Assembly (NCBI GenBank): GCA_002337005.1
Contig: DDFD01000016.1
Span: 45,252-109,251 of the forward strand
Origin: Flavobacteriales bacterium UBA1937
Lineage (GTDB): Bacteria > Bacteroidota > Bacteroidia > Flavobacteriales > Weeksellaceae
Direction: 5' to 3'
DNA length: 64,000 bases
In this document: piece after piece, positions 16,716 through 28,300 of the stretch
Layout of the letters: every line of letters starts with the position of its first letter
Position numbering within the stretch: position 1 is the stretch's first letter
Notes under the pieces: model-generated
The model's input: the letters and a program-made list of their open reading frames with translations, nothing else
Told to the model about the DNA's origin: nothing
Database searches by the model: none
Position numbers and translations under genes: made by a program

Positions 16716-19700
16716 CTGGAAATTACTTTTGCGTTTATTTTTTCATTAGCAAATATAATGCTAATTACATTAACTCCGTTACTTAGAACGCTATTTTCTA
16801 TCAATAATTGTTTAGTTTTAGGTTTGATAGATTTGATTAATTTACCTGAAACATCATAAACTAGGATTTCATTGATAGTTTTATAAGCCTCGATTACGAT
16901 ATCTTTTTCTTGGTAGTATATTCTTACTTTCTCTTTTTCTAAATTAGATACATCTAAAGTACTCTCTGGTTGATAGGTAATTTCAAAACGATTATTGATT
17001 TCACCTTGTTGTGAGACATCAAATGTATATGACTCATTTTGAAGGTTAGTATATGTATTTAACAATTTATCGTGTAGATAAATTTCTTGACCTGTGGCAA
17101 AAATACCTTCAGTTTTTGTAAGGGCTATTTTATATGTACCTGCAGTTGCCAACTTAGTTCCTAAAGCTACAACATCAGATGATGATAATGGGTATTTTCG
17201 CCCTTGTATGGTAAGTTTATTAGTACCCAATACACTATAAAAATCATCACTAGGAGCTTCTAGTTTCTCGGCATCAAAATCTCTATCTAAATTATCTGTA
17301 GCGCCTTCTACATAAGCTATTAAATTATTATAAGAATTATTAGCTGGTGTAATAAGTGACAACCAAAAACGGTCTTTTTGATCATACTTTATTCTGCTTA
17401 CAAAATTACTAGTGGCTGCATTACGCATACTGTTATTAAATATCAGACTACCAGCTTGTTTAGCTTCAACTATAAAGCCTTGCCCTACTTTTACAGAGCT
17501 TGTAGGTGCTAAAGTATCTGGATTACCATAACCTGGTGCTACAGAACCAGAACCATTCCAGATTGCATAGTTAGCTCCACTGTAACTGCTACCCAAAGAA
17601 GTTGGGTTATTTTCGTGGTTAGTCCAAAAATAGAATTTTTTATTGATTAAAAGCTTATTTGTTTCGTAGAACCCTGTTAATCCATCTAATTCTAAATTCG
17701 ATGGGTAAGGATTACCTACTAAATTATAGCCATTTCCGTTTTTGGTAACTGCAGTAGTAACAGAGGTACCATTGTTAGGAACTCCTACAAAACTACCTTG
17801 ATACTGCTGATTATTTACAGAAGTGTAATTATCTGGTACTCTAATCGCATATCCTACACCTGGTGTAAATGTAGCAGTAGATACATTAGGAACTGTATCA
17901 AAGAAATCTGTTCCTTCATTGTAGGTATAGAATCTTCTTGCTACTGTGTTTGGTGAGAATAATTGAAAAACCTGACCAGAAACTGGGGCACTCCAATAAA
18001 CATAATCAAGTCTATTTAGGTTATTGGTAGTATATCTTTTAACTTTGACATTGCCTGTATTGCTTACTGTAGGTGTATTATTTACTTGGATTAAATTACC
18101 ATCGTTCTCTACAGAGAAGTTGTTTTCTCCCGCACTGTAAAGAGTATTATAAACTGTAAGAGTTTTACTGTCTTCAATTTTAAAAATTGCTGGAGAAACT
18201 ACTTCAAAATTATTTCTTGCATACGCCTTAGAGTCTAAGACTTTAGCAGTAGAACCTGTGGTATTATCACCCGAAATTTTAAGATTATAATATCCTTTAG
18301 TAGCATAATCAGAAACTGTAGGATTAGCAGGCAATGCATTAAATTCTGTAATCGTTTGTACATCTGTTCTGGTGTATTCTACGGTACTGCCGTCTGCAAG
18401 AACAATATTTTCTATACTTGGCTGAATAGAAGTCTGTGCGCTTCCACTAAAACCATCTGCATCACCCGTTTTAAAAGTACCACCGTTTTCTACAGTTACC
18501 GTTTGTGTACCTGTAGGTCCTACAATACCATCTGAATTCATAGAAAATACACCTCCGTTTTTCACTGTAAATGTACCATTAGCATTAAGCGTTAAATTAG
18601 AAGAAGAATTACCAACATTATTACCTGTTACTTCTATATTTTGATACATAATAGGTGCTGCATTTCTTATCGTTTGTCCAGAACCTGAGTTTGCAAATTC
18701 TACTACACCACCTGTTAAGGTATATGTTCCTGTTATAGTTGGTTGTGTACCTATTCTAGAAAGCTGTAATCTTCCTCCATTCATAGTTAGATTTCCAAAT
18801 GAAGAACCATTATTAAAACTACCAGAAGTATTATCTAAAGCAATTCCTTTTCTAATTTCTAAAGTTCCTCCATTAAAAGAAATACTACCAGATGGTTGCA
18901 ACATGAGTGCATCTGTATCTAATTCAACAATTATTTTATTTGTCAAATTTGATGGTACCCCATTACCCGAAACTTGATTAGCTTTACCTATGTAGTGGTA
19001 ATTAGCACCTACATCAAATATTCTACTGGTAGTAGCGTCTGACCCTATTGCTACATTTCCTGTATAACTAGTTCCTCCTGCTACTATTCCTAATGGAGAA
19101 GTAATTTTTAAAATACTTCCAGAAGCAGCAGAAAAAGATTGATTGATTTGTCCACTTACTCTAGTAAGATTTAAAGCTGTATTCCCTCCATTAAAACCAA
19201 AATCTAAAGTTGCCCCAGATTTTACATTAAATGCACTATTGGTACCTAAAGCAAAATCTTGATTAATGAGTTTTACATAAGAACCAGAGTTAGTATTGAA
19301 AGTAATATTCGATGCAGTTGTGGCATTGGCTACATCTATGGTTTGGGTAGTAGCATCAGTAAGACCGTTACCTGTACCTGTGAAGTTAAAAACTGAACTT
19401 GATATACTAGTTGATAGTATACCCGAAGTAGAATTAACAGTTAAATCACCTAATAAATTAACTAAACAACTACCAGTAGTTCCACTATTTAAATCTATAC
19501 TCCCATTACCATTTCCTATTATATTCCCATTTACATTTATTGTAGAAGAATTGGCATTAGACAAATTTATTTTCTTAGAAGAACTGTTAGTTAAGTTCCC
19601 ATTAATAGTTAAGTTAATTGTTGGATTTGAAGTTGCAAATAAATTAATATTTCTATTAAATGTTGATTCCATAGTAAAATTACCACCTACAGTTGTAGCC

Positions 19701-22700
19701 ATAGTTGTTCCAGCTGTAAACCTAAATGCATTTGTAGTAGATGTATTTGATCTGAAAATAAAGTCATTATGAGTAATATTTTTTGAAAAATTTCCTCCTA
19801 AGAAAACGTATGTTGCAGTACCTGATGAATCAAAAATCAAATTACCAAAACAAGCTGTAAAACCATTATAGGCATTTGCTGTTATATCTGTATTGCTAGG
19901 TATAAAAAAATCTGATGTACTAGAAGCTTGAGCCTGTATAACAAAATTAGAATTTGGTCTAAAATTTTCAGTACCTGCCCACAAAGTAGTACTTAGACCA
20001 CTAGCAGAATAAGATGGATAATTAAAATATACAGTAGCATTATCTTCAATTTCAAAAGTACCATTATTAGTCAATGCAGCATTAATTTGTAAAACCCCAC
20101 CTGTTTTTACTAATAATTGAGTTGTACTTGTTGAAGACGCACTAACTGTTAGCACTCCACCAGATTCAATAATAATTTTATTTATATTTCTTGAACCTCC
20201 AGTAGTCATATTACCCAAAATATATACAGTTCTTACACTTGAAGGTAATGTAGGTGCTGCTATCCAGTTTGTTCCATCAAATGTCTCCCAATGAGCTAAT
20301 GTACCCCAAGACAATCCAGTTCCATTAATAGTCCTATAATCATTAACATTATAAGAACTTACCGTAACAGGAATACTTACCGCTGTAGTGACTGCATTAT
20401 AATTAGAATCTGCAGCTTGAGTTACCGATATAGTAGTTGTACCAGCAGCTACACCCGTTACTAGACCTGTGCCAGCTCCTACCGTTGCAATTGCCGTATT
20501 AGCAGAGCTAAAACTCATTGCACCTGTTGAAGTAGAAGTAATGGTAGCGGTTCCTCCTACAGAAATAGTTATTGTAGTGGGCGAAAACACAGGATCCGCT
20601 TTATTAATCGTAAAATTAAATGTAGCTGGCGCGCTAGTTCCTCCTGTATTAGAAGCCGTAATAGTTACTGTATAACTACCAGCCGCAGTAGGCGTTCCTG
20701 TAATAACTCCTGTAGCTGTATTAAGTGATAACCCTGGAGGTAAAGTACCAGATGCTAATGCATAGGAAGTTGGAGAATTAGTGGCTATTACATTATACGT
20801 AAATGATGCATTGTATGTACCCGTTAAATTAGCTGGTGTAACTACAGGAACTGCGGGCAAAATAGCATTGGTATTTCCTACCACTATTAAGTTTGTTCCA
20901 TTTACTAAGCTTACTCCTGTAGCAGTAGTAGTACTAGTAGCCAGAGTAACAGGATATAAAACATAAGATGTAGTATAATTACCAACTTCACCAGTTGTAG
21001 TATTTATAAAATTTGTAGCTTCATTTATTGGTTTGCTAGCAACCCAAGTTGGCGTAATGGTAGCTGTAGTAGCCGCACTAGAATTTAAATTCCATTCTAG
21101 AGTTACTACTTTTGTATTATCATAAACAGCATTGGTAATAGATTGTTTTACTAAAGCACTAATGTTGGAAGTACCACTAGTATTTTTAATTTTAATAGGC
21201 GTATAATTGGTATCCGAAAAGCCTACAGGATAAAACACATCTGCAGAAGCTACACTCTGTATCAATCTTCCTGTACCAGCAGTTACAGCATAGCTACTAG
21301 AGGTAGAGTTTATGGTAGAACCTGTGGTAACATTATAATTTCCTAGATATAATTTACCATTAGAAAAATCTAATGAATTATTAATTGTGATATTAAGATT
21401 AGGAGTAACACCAGCTGCACTATTTATTTTTAGATTACCAAAATTGCCCGATGTACCATTTATGGTTTGCGCTGCACTCCCTTGGAAAATAACCGTTCTG
21501 TTGGAAGGAGTTAATGTTCCATTATTAGTCCATGCTGCTCCTGCACCAAAAACAATTAAATCTGCATAATTTTGAGTAGCACCTTGAACTAAAGTACTTC
21601 CACTTCCTATAGTAATGGTAGATGCAGATCTAGGACTATTGATTACATCTGGCATATTGATAGATGCATTACTAGTAAGCACTACATTATTTGGCACTCC
21701 TGCACCAACTGTTGTTGCACTACCTGTCCACTCAGACGTTACACCAAAACCAGTTACACCATTATACTCTAATGTAGATGTGTTGGTATAAATAGGTGCA
21801 TTAGTCTGTACATAACCTCCTGTTGCTATTCTTAAAATCCCTTGTATTGTGGTAAGATTATTCCCAAAATTAATCCCATTGTTTAGAACCGTGGTTACAT
21901 TACTTGGAATCGTAAGATTACCGCTGGTTACTGTTTTTAAACCATTTGTTATATTTAATACTGAACCAGATATACTTGAATCTAATATCTGAGAGCCTGT
22001 AATTTTTATATTTCCTCCTGTTCCTGATAAAGTTAAATTTTTACCATTCAAATCTATAGTACCTGCAAGTAATTGTAATACATCTCCTGAATTTCCATTT
22101 ACTGTAATATTATTGTTGAATTGTAACAATCCTGATCCATTGTGTATTAAATAGCTATATGTTTCGCCTGATGCATTTGTAACGGTTTGAGTAGAAGCTC
22201 CATTGAAGAAAACTGCTCTTCCGTTTGCATTAAAAGTACCTGAATCACTCCAATTTCCTGCAATATAAAGATCTCCTGATGTTCCATTTAGATTAAGAGT
22301 ACTAGAAGTTCCTATGGTAAGATTACCTGCCAATCCTCTGTTTGAATTTGGTAAATTAACTGAGGAGTTAACCAACGTAACATTCTGTGGAACTCCATTT
22401 CCTGCAGTTGTAGAATTACCTGTCCACTCAGACGTTACACCAAAACCGGTTACACCATTATACTCTAATGTAGATGTATTGGTATAAATAGGTGCATTAG
22501 TCTGTACATAACCTCCTGTTGCTATTCTTAAAATCCCTTGTATTGTGGTAAGATTATTCCCAAAATTAATCCCATTGTTTAGAACCGTAGTTACATTACT
22601 TGGAATGGTAAGATTACCGTTGGTTACTGTTTTTAAGCCATTTGTTATATTTAATACTGAACCAGATATACTTGAATCTAAGATCTGAGAGCCTGTAATT

Positions 22701-24943
22701 TTTATATTTCCTCCTGTTCCTGATAAAGTTAAATTTTTACCATTCAAATCTATAGTACCTGCAAGTAATTGTAATACATCTCCTGAATTTCCATTTATTG
22801 TAATGTTATTGTTGAATTGTAACAATCCTGATCCATTGTGTATTAAATAGCTATATGTTTCGCCTGATGCATTTGTAATGGTTTGAGTAGAAGCTCCATT
22901 GAAGAAAACTGCTCTTCCGTTTGCATTAAAAGTACCTGAATCACTCCAATTTCCAGCAATATAAAGATCTCCTGATGTTCCATTTAGATTAAGAGTACTA
23001 GAAGTTCCTATGGTAAGATTACCTGCCAATCCTCTGTTTGAATTTGGTAAATTAACTGAGGAGTTAACCAACGTAACATTTTGTGGAACTCCGTTTCCTG
23101 CAGATGTAGAATTACCTGTCCACTCAGAGCTCACACCAAAACCAGTTACACCATTGTAGATTAATGTAGATGTGTTGGTATATGTAGGTGATTGATTAAA
23201 AAATCCACCAGCGTTAATCTGAGCTGCACCACTTAAAGTAAGTGTAGAAGAACTAAGGGTAACACCTGCCGCTGTCTGAAAAAGACCTGTAACGGTTCTG
23301 TTTGCAGAGTTAAGGGTAAGTCCTCCTTGTAAAATGGTAACATTAACTGGTCCGTTTGTAATAGGCCAAAATACATCACCATTATTAACACCATAACTAG
23401 AAGTATTATTAAAAATTAAAGTTCCTGCAGAGCCATAGGTAAAATTACTACCTGTAGCCCAACCTCCTGCGTCTAACTGAAAAGAACCATTAACAGTAGT
23501 ACTAGCACTACGTGTAATACTTGCATTGGTATATACAGTATGTGAAGGCATAATGGTTACTTGGTCTGTAGAATTTGGTACTGTACCCGTATTCCATACA
23601 GTAGCATCATTCCAACTACCAGATTTTACCGAAACTACACCTGCTGATAACCATTTTGCAAACAAATTAACATTATTTGCAGGTATCGTAAAAGTATCGC
23701 CAGCATTGTAAGATGTACCACTACCGTCTGCAGCGGTATTCCAACCATTAAATGTATAACCAGTTTTGGTTAATGTTCCTGCTCCAGATAAAGTAACTGT
23801 GGTATTATAATTTCCGTTTTGTGTAGCAGGCGCTGTTCCTCCATCATTAGTATTGCCATTATAAACCACGTTATAACTATTGATATTCCATCTTGCATAG
23901 AGAGTTACATTAGATGTACCCATAGTATAAGATGCACCATCTGTATATACTACACCACCACCAGCTGTAGTAGCCCAACCTGCAAAAGTATAGCCTGTTT
24001 TGGTAAAACCGTTTGCATTCAAATTAGCTGAAGCAGCTGTTGCAATTGTTTGTGTAGCCATACTACCTCCATCAGAACCATTACCATCAAAAGTAATGGT
24101 ATTATTATTAGGCGTCCATTTTGCATGGAGTGTGGTATTAGCATTGATTGTAAAAGTACTAGCAGGTGTTCTATCGGTACCTGTTCCATTTGCTAACGTA
24201 TTCCAGCCGCCAAATGTATAACCTGTTTTTGTAAGTGTACCTGTATTTCCTAAAACTGTAACCGTAGCACCAGAAACATAAGGACTTGAAGAATCTATAG
24301 GTGCAGTTCCTCCATCATTGCTGTTGCCGTTGTAAGTCATTGTGAAACTACTAACTACCCCAGTCAATTTTACGTCATCAATTCTGTATTCATCAGTTGA
24401 TGTTGTTCTAAATCTAATTGTAGTAACATTGGAAGGGATTGAAGTCGTTGATGTCCTTAAATAATAAGTAGTAGCATAACTAGTTCCTGTACCTGTTGCT
24501 AAGACTGGCCAAGAAATTGTAGTGTAAGTTCCCGTTGTCCCAGTTGTACTATATTCAACAATTAAAGTAGATCCATTTGGTGCATTAGCAGCTTTGCCAA
24601 CTCCAAAGCTTAGGCTTAGACTTGAATATGAAGACGCATTAATTCCATCAATTATAAATGTCTCTCCTGTAGCATTAAGCATTACATTCCAAGTTCCTGA
24701 AAAACCCGTATAACCCAATGATGGGTTACTAGTTCTCATATCCCCAGTTCCTGAATAAGTAAGACCATCTTCATTGAATCTATTATTTGTTTCGTGTGTT
24801 GCAATTGCATCACCAGTTGCACCACCAGTACCATTGTACATATTTTCACTGAAAATTGTAACCTGCCCCCAACCAAAAACAGAAACTAAGGTGAAAAATA
24901 AGGCATAGTAATACCTTTTAAAAGTGTGTAATTTTATCATCAT
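16712..24943 (-). CDS. Giant T9SS-secreted adhesin-like protein with InlB-type and Ig-like repeats
   Basis: This 2743-residue protein has a signal peptide (LFFTLVSVFGWGQ), a beta-sandwich-like N-terminus (about 30-195), three InlB/Flg_new-type repeats with the GYTFxGW and KW signature (about 198-431), a Thr/Asn/Gly-rich beta-repeat region that includes a 232-residue near-exact tandem duplication (about 584-1074), a putative-Ig domain with GTLPPGLSLNTATGVITGTP (about 1364-1450), a BIG2-like domain to about 1528, more beta repeats, and from about 2261 the C-terminal module shared with two neighbouring proteins. The last 70 residues resemble a type A sorting domain (VYDVSGKLI), but the final block reads LSNGVNVIS rather than the usual L-x-x-G-x-Y. 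It is probably surface-exposed; ligand unknown. No glycosidase or protease motif was seen. Confidence 0.88.
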   Translation of the reverse strand: MMIKLHTFKRYYYALFFTLVSVFGWGQVTIFSENMYNGTGGATGDAIATHETNNRFNEDGLTYSGTGDMRTSNPSLGYTGFSGTWNVMLNATGETFIIDGINASSYSSLSLSFGVGKAANAPNGSTLIVEYSTTGTTGTYTTISWPVLATGTGTSYATTYYLRTSTTSIPSNVTTIRFRTTSTDEYRIDDVKLTGVVSSFTMTYNGNSNDGGTAPIDSSSPYVSGATVTVLGNTGTLTKTGYTFGGWNTLANGTGTDRTPASTFTINANTTLHAKWTPNNNTITFDGNGSDGGSMATQTIATAASANLNANGFTKTGYTFAGWATTAGGGVVYTDGASYTMGTSNVTLYARWNINSYNVVYNGNTNDGGTAPATQNGNYNTTVTLSGAGTLTKTGYTFNGWNTAADGSGTSYNAGDTFTIPANNVNLFAKWLSAGVVSVKSGSWNDATVWNTGTVPNSTDQVTIMPSHTVYTNASITRSASTTVNGSFQLDAGGWATGSNFTYGSAGTLIFNNTSSYGVNNGDVFWPITNGPVNVTILQGGLTLNSANRTVTGLFQTAAGVTLSSSTLTLSGAAQINAGGFFNQSPTYTNTSTLIYNGVTGFGVSSEWTGNSTSAGNGVPQNVTLVNSSVNLPNSNRGLAGNLTIGTSSTLNLNGTSGDLYIAGNWSDSGTFNANGRAVFFNGASTQTITNASGETYSYLIHNGSGLLQFNNNITINGNSGDVLQLLAGTIDLNGKNLTLSGTGGNIKITGSQILDSSISGSVLNITNGLKTVTNGNLTIPSNVTTVLNNGINFGNNLTTIQGILRIATGGYVQTNAPIYTNTSTLEYNGVTGFGVTSEWTGNSTTAGNGVPQNVTLVNSSVNLPNSNRGLAGNLTIGTSSTLNLNGTSGDLYIAGNWSDSGTFNANGRAVFFNGASTQTVTNASGETYSYLIHNGSGLLQFNNNITVNGNSGDVLQLLAGTIDLNGKNLTLSGTGGNIKITGSQILDSSISGSVLNITNGLKTVTSGNLTIPSNVTTVLNNGINFGNNLTTIQGILRIATGGYVQTNAPIYTNTSTLEYNGVTGFGVTSEWTGSATTVGAGVPNNVVLTSNASINMPDVINSPRSASTITIGSGSTLVQGATQNYADLIVFGAGAAWTNNGTLTPSNRTVIFQGSAAQTINGTSGNFGNLKINSAAGVTPNLNITINNSLDFSNGKLYLGNYNVTTGSTINSTSSSYAVTAGTGRLIQSVASADVFYPVGFSDTNYTPIKIKNTSGTSNISALVKQSITNAVYDNTKVVTLEWNLNSSAATTATITPTWVASKPINEATNFINTTTGEVGNYTTSYVLYPVTLATSTTTATGVSLVNGTNLIVVGNTNAILPAVPVVTPANLTGTYNASFTYNVIATNSPTSYALASGTLPPGLSLNTATGVITGTPTAAGSYTVTITASNTGGTSAPATFNFTINKADPVFSPTTITISVGGTATITSTSTGAMSFSSANTAIATVGAGTGLVTGVAAGTTTISVTQAADSNYNAVTTAVSIPVTVSSYNVNDYRTINGTGLSWGTLAHWETFDGTNWIAAPTLPSSVRTVYILGNMTTGGSRNINKIIIESGGVLTVSASSTSTTQLLVKTGGVLQINAALTNNGTFEIEDNATVYFNYPSYSASGLSTTLWAGTENFRPNSNFVIQAQASSTSDFFIPSNTDITANAYNGFTACFGNLIFDSSGTATYVFLGGNFSKNITHNDFIFRSNTSTTNAFRFTAGTTMATTVGGNFTMESTFNRNINLFATSNPTINLTINGNLTNSSSKKINLSNANSSTINVNGNIIGNGNGSIDLNSGTTGSCLVNLLGDLTVNSTSGILSTSISSSVFNFTGTGNGLTDATTQTIDVANATTASNITFNTNSGSYVKLINQDFALGTNSAFNVKSGATLDFGFNGGNTALNLTRVSGQINQSFSAASGSILKITSPLGIVAGGTSYTGNVAIGSDATTSRIFDVGANYHYIGKANQVSGNGVPSNLTNKIIVELDTDALMLQPSGSISFNGGTLEIRKGIALDNTSGSFNNGSSFGNLTMNGGRLQLSRIGTQPTITGTYTLTGGVVEFANSGSGQTIRNAAPIMYQNIEVTGNNVGNSSSNLTLNANGTFTVKNGGVFSMNSDGIVGPTGTQTVTVENGGTFKTGDADGFSGSAQTSIQPSIENIVLADGSTVEYTRTDVQTITEFNALPANPTVSDYATKGYYNLKISGDNTTGSTAKVLDSKAYARNNFEVVSPAIFKIEDSKTLTVYNTLYSAGENNFSVENDGNLIQVNNTPTVSNTGNVKVKRYTTNNLNRLDYVYWSAPVSGQVFQLFSPNTVARRFYTYNEGTDFFDTVPNVSTATFTPGVGYAIRVPDNYTSVNNQQYQGSFVGVPNNGTSVTTAVTKNGNGYNLVGNPYPSNLELDGLTGFYETNKLLINKKFYFWTNHENNPTSLGSSYSGANYAIWNGSGSVAPGYGNPDTLAPTSSVKVGQGFIVEAKQAGSLIFNNSMRNAATSNFVSRIKYDQKDRFWLSLITPANNSYNNLIAYVEGATDNLDRDFDAEKLEAPSDDFYSVLGTNKLTIQGRKYPLSSSDVVALGTKLATAGTYKIALTKTEGIFATGQEIYLHDKLLNTYTNLQNESYTFDVSQQGEINNRFEITYQPESTLDVSNLEKEKVRIYYQEKDIVIEAYKTINEILVYDVSGKLIKSIKPKTKQLLIENSVLSNGVNVISIIFANEKINAKVISR
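21721..23190 (-). repeat. 696-bp tandem duplication (two full copies plus a partial third) inside the giant adhesin gene
   Basis: The anchor TACCTGTCCACTCAGA recurs at 21721, 22417 and 23113, exactly 696 bp (232 codons) apart. Copies 21721-22416 and 22417-23112 differ only by scattered single bases; the third is recognisable for about 80 bp and then diverges. The unit encodes beta-repeat sequence such as FGVTSEWTGN and LYIAGNWSDSG. An exact codon multiple keeps the frame, so copy number could change by recombination without breaking the gene. Confidence 0.93.
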
Positions 24944-25357
24944 TTGTGTCTTTTAACTAAAAAAATAAATTTTCTTCATTTCTCTTTCTAAAATCATGAT
25001 GAGATTATTTAGTATAATTTTCATCAAATTATAGAACAGAGCGGCATAGTTACAAATTTTTTTTTATTATTAATTATTAAATTTTATTAATTTATTAACA
25101 ATACACTCAAATATTCACAAACCATCATTATTACAACATACAAAACAAATCACAGATTAACAATAAGTTATAAAACATCAACAAAAAATAACAAATTGTT
25201 AAATTATGTTAAATTAACATTTCTCCAAAACTCGCCTCTCTAGTCTAAAATTCTTATTAAAGACAACAGTAAAAAATAAAAAAACTTTAGTTTATTTCCC
25301 TTATGTATTAGGAAATAAACTAAAGTTTATATCTAGAATTAATGGTATTAAAAAATA
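24944..25357. other. AT-rich 414-base gap between the two T9SS cargo genes
   Basis: It contains the terminator of the 1007-residue protein gene (25282-25328) and presumably the promoter of the giant adhesin gene, though I find no exact TAnnTTTG box; TATAATTTG at 25025-25033 on the minus strand is one base too long. A near-palindrome ATGTTAAATTAACAT lies at 25206-25220. I see no coding sequence or RNA gene. Confidence 0.6.
25282..25328 (-). terminator. Strong intrinsic terminator after the 1007-residue T9SS protein gene
   Basis: Two perfect 18-base arms (25282-25299 and 25311-25328, reading AAACTTTAGTTTATTTCC and its complement) enclose an 11-base loop, 30 bases after the stop. On the minus strand the stem is followed by TTTTATTTTTT. 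The stem is AT-rich but long and followed by a U tract, so rho-independent termination is likely. Confidence 0.85.
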
Positions 25358-28300
25358 CTACTTTTTCAATACTTTTTTAGAGATAGTTCCATTTTGTGTT
25401 TCTGCATTGATAATATAAACTCCCGCAGAAAGATTCTGTGCATCCATTTGAACTGTCTTTACAGATTCATTTTTTTGAAAAACTAATTTTCCAGTAGCAT
25501 CATAAACGCTTACTTTTTTGACAATCGAAGGTGATTGAAGTACAAAATATCCTCCAGATTGATAAACTACTGCATCTTTTTTGGTATTGCTATCAGTAGT
25601 TAAAGTTCCGTTGGTATAAACAATTTCAAATCTAGAATCACTTACACCTTGTTTTGCAGTAAAGGTATAATCGTTTTCAGAAAGATTAGTTACTACACCT
25701 GTAAGATTATCTCTAAGATAAACAGACTGCGTATTTTCGAAAATTCCCTCTCTCTCTGACAAAGAAATGGTATAGTTGCCATCCGTATGAAAAGATGCAC
25801 CTAGTGGTATTACATCATCTTTTACCATCGGATATTTTCTGCCTTGTATGGCTAGTTTTTCGTTTCCTAATAGAGAATAAAAAGAATCTGAACCTACAAC
25901 CATTAGTGGCGCATCATAATCTATTTCAAAATCATCCGTTGCTTCTTGTTTATAGGCTACCAAAATTTTATTGGCTACATCTAACGGTGTAGTAAGCTGA
26001 AGCCAAAAACGGTCGGTAGTTTCATTTGCTGCTTTTGTAGAAGAGCTTCTATTAAAAAATACAGAGTTTGTACTACCAGAACGCATAGAATTTTTAAAAA
26101 CTACATTACTAGTACCCGCAACTTTAGATTGTACAATAAAACCTTGCCCTACTTTTAAATATTGAGTAGGCGTAGCTGAGGTTTTAGAAGCAGGACCAGT
26201 AGCTGGCACTCCACCACTTCCATTATAGATTGCATAATTATTAACCGCACTTCCGTTAGGATAATTTGATCCTTGCATAGCAGGATTAGGATTAAGGTTT
26301 GTCCAGAAATATGCAATTTTATTAAGAGTTGCGCTATTAGCTGTAAAGAATTTTTCTATATCCACATTAGAAGGATATGGATTGGCAATCATATTAAATC
26401 CGTTAGTTGTTTTTTTGACTTGTACCGTTACATCTCCATTATTTGGAATCCCTGTATATTCTCCTACTACCGTGGTAGCGGTATTAGTAAGATTATTAGC
26501 AGCTCTTATGGCGTATCCTACACCTGGCATAAAACTATTGACACTAGGATCTACTGCCACGAACATATCATTCGCTTCGTTATAGGTATAAAATCTATTA
26601 TTGAGCGTATTAGGCGAAAAAGATTTCAGATTTTGCCCAGAAACAGGCGCTCCCCAATAATTATAATCATTTTTTTTGAGACTGGTATTTCTTCTGACAA
26701 GCACAGTACCTATGTTTGCACCGCTATTAGTAGCATTGTTTAGCTGTACCAAATTCCCATCTGATTCCACTTGGATTATACCATTATTAATCAAATTATA
26801 ATTAATATTTACAGATTTATTTGAATTAATAATGATTTTTTTTCCTGAATTTACCGTAACAGAACAAGCATTAAAACTATTTCCGCTATAATCAGCATCT
26901 ATAATTACAGCAGAATTGGCAGTAGGTGCGGAAGGAGACCAAGCTCCATTCCATGTCACTGTATTAGCACATTTGGTTACATTTTGTACCAATCCTTCGA
27001 AAGAAGTTCCCTTATTATCATACCCTAAGTAAAAATAAGACCAATAGATGTTCGTTGGATTATAAGGATATACTCTGATGGTGATTTTTTCTGAAGGATA
27101 AAGTATAAAATTAGAAGGAAAAACCCAAGATTGAACGGCCTGACTACTTCCGATAGTACCTACTGTAGAATTGGCGGTATTTTTTAAAGCAATTTGTTCT
27201 CCTGTAAAGTTACCAGTTTTGGAATAAAAAACTTGATAATTCTGCGGTGAGCCACTAAAAACCCAAGGAGTTATATTAAACTTATTTAAAACAACTTGGT
27301 TTCCTACATTTGCTTTTAAATCATATTGTAAGTAATATGAACTATTAAGTGAATTACCTGTACCACCCCAATCACCAGAATAAAAACTAGAATATCCTCC
27401 TAAAAGAATAGTATTAGAGCTAGAAGAAAAATTATTAGAAGTAACTCCAGAATCGTAATAAGTAGGAGTAAGTGATGTATTATTAGCAACTCCTTCCCAT
27501 CTTACCAAAACTTTAGAAGCATCAGCTGAAACCAACACCGTAACGGTAGCATCAGCAGAAACACCATAAGCGTTAGTCAATTTATATGTAAATGTGTCAG
27601 TTCCTGCAAAGTCTAATTCTGGCGCATAGGTAATGCTAGAAGTTCCATTAATGGTAGCTGTACCATGAGTCGGATTAGCAGATAAAGCTATAGAAGTTAA
27701 AGAAGGATATGAATCATTATTCAAAACATCTAAAGCAATAGAATTATTGACAGTAGTGGTAAATGAATCATTAACAGCAACCGGAGCAGTGCTGTTGATA
27801 TTGGTATAAGTTCCCGTAACAGTAGGTCCTGCACCATTAGAAACATTACTACCATCTGTATATTTAATATGGAAGTTATCATTATTTCCATAAATATATA
27901 TCCTAATGTATAAAACTTCTCCAGGTTTAATCACCCCAGTATCAGTAAGTGATTGTTCGAAAGTATTCCAATTGGTAGTAGCGATTGTTTCATCTGCTAT
28001 TACAAAATAATTCGTAAATGCAGAACTTTTAGATGCTCTTACCTGAAACTTTACGGTATTTCCTTGAGATCTATATTGAAAATTAAGCTTATCAGCCTCT
28101 ATTTTGTATTTTGATTTTGGTGAAACCATCAACTGCACATAATTAGAAGAATTAAGTGAGGCACTATACTGCATACCAGAAATCATAAAAAAAGTTTCTC
28201 CCCAGTTTTGGCTTGAAATAGAAGCAGAAGATGGGTTCACACTAATTGAATGCTGATTAAGCGCAGATGTGTTTGTAACATTAGGAACATAATTGGCTTC

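Noticed and set aside
19296..19772. A 158-codon plus-strand open frame within the giant adhesin gene
   Set aside because: It is antisense to repeat-rich coding sequence whose Thr/Asn/Gly codons read as Val/Ile/Leu-rich frames on the other strand. It has no start context or domain, and the minus-strand protein has signal peptide, domains and sorting signal.
21721..23190. Regularly spaced repeats as a CRISPR array or mobile element
   Set aside because: The unit is 696 bp, continuous with no spacers, and keeps one reading frame encoding beta-repeat protein.
25282..25328. Inverted repeat as a possible phase-variable promoter switch
   Set aside because: It is a single hairpin with a short loop directly after a stop and followed by a U tract, with no promoter between the arms; a terminator explains it.
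26273..26743. A 156-codon plus-strand open frame within the 1007-residue T9SS protein gene
   Set aside because: It is antisense to the conserved C-terminal module; similar antisense frames occur opposite the paralogue at 28644-32750. No family features.
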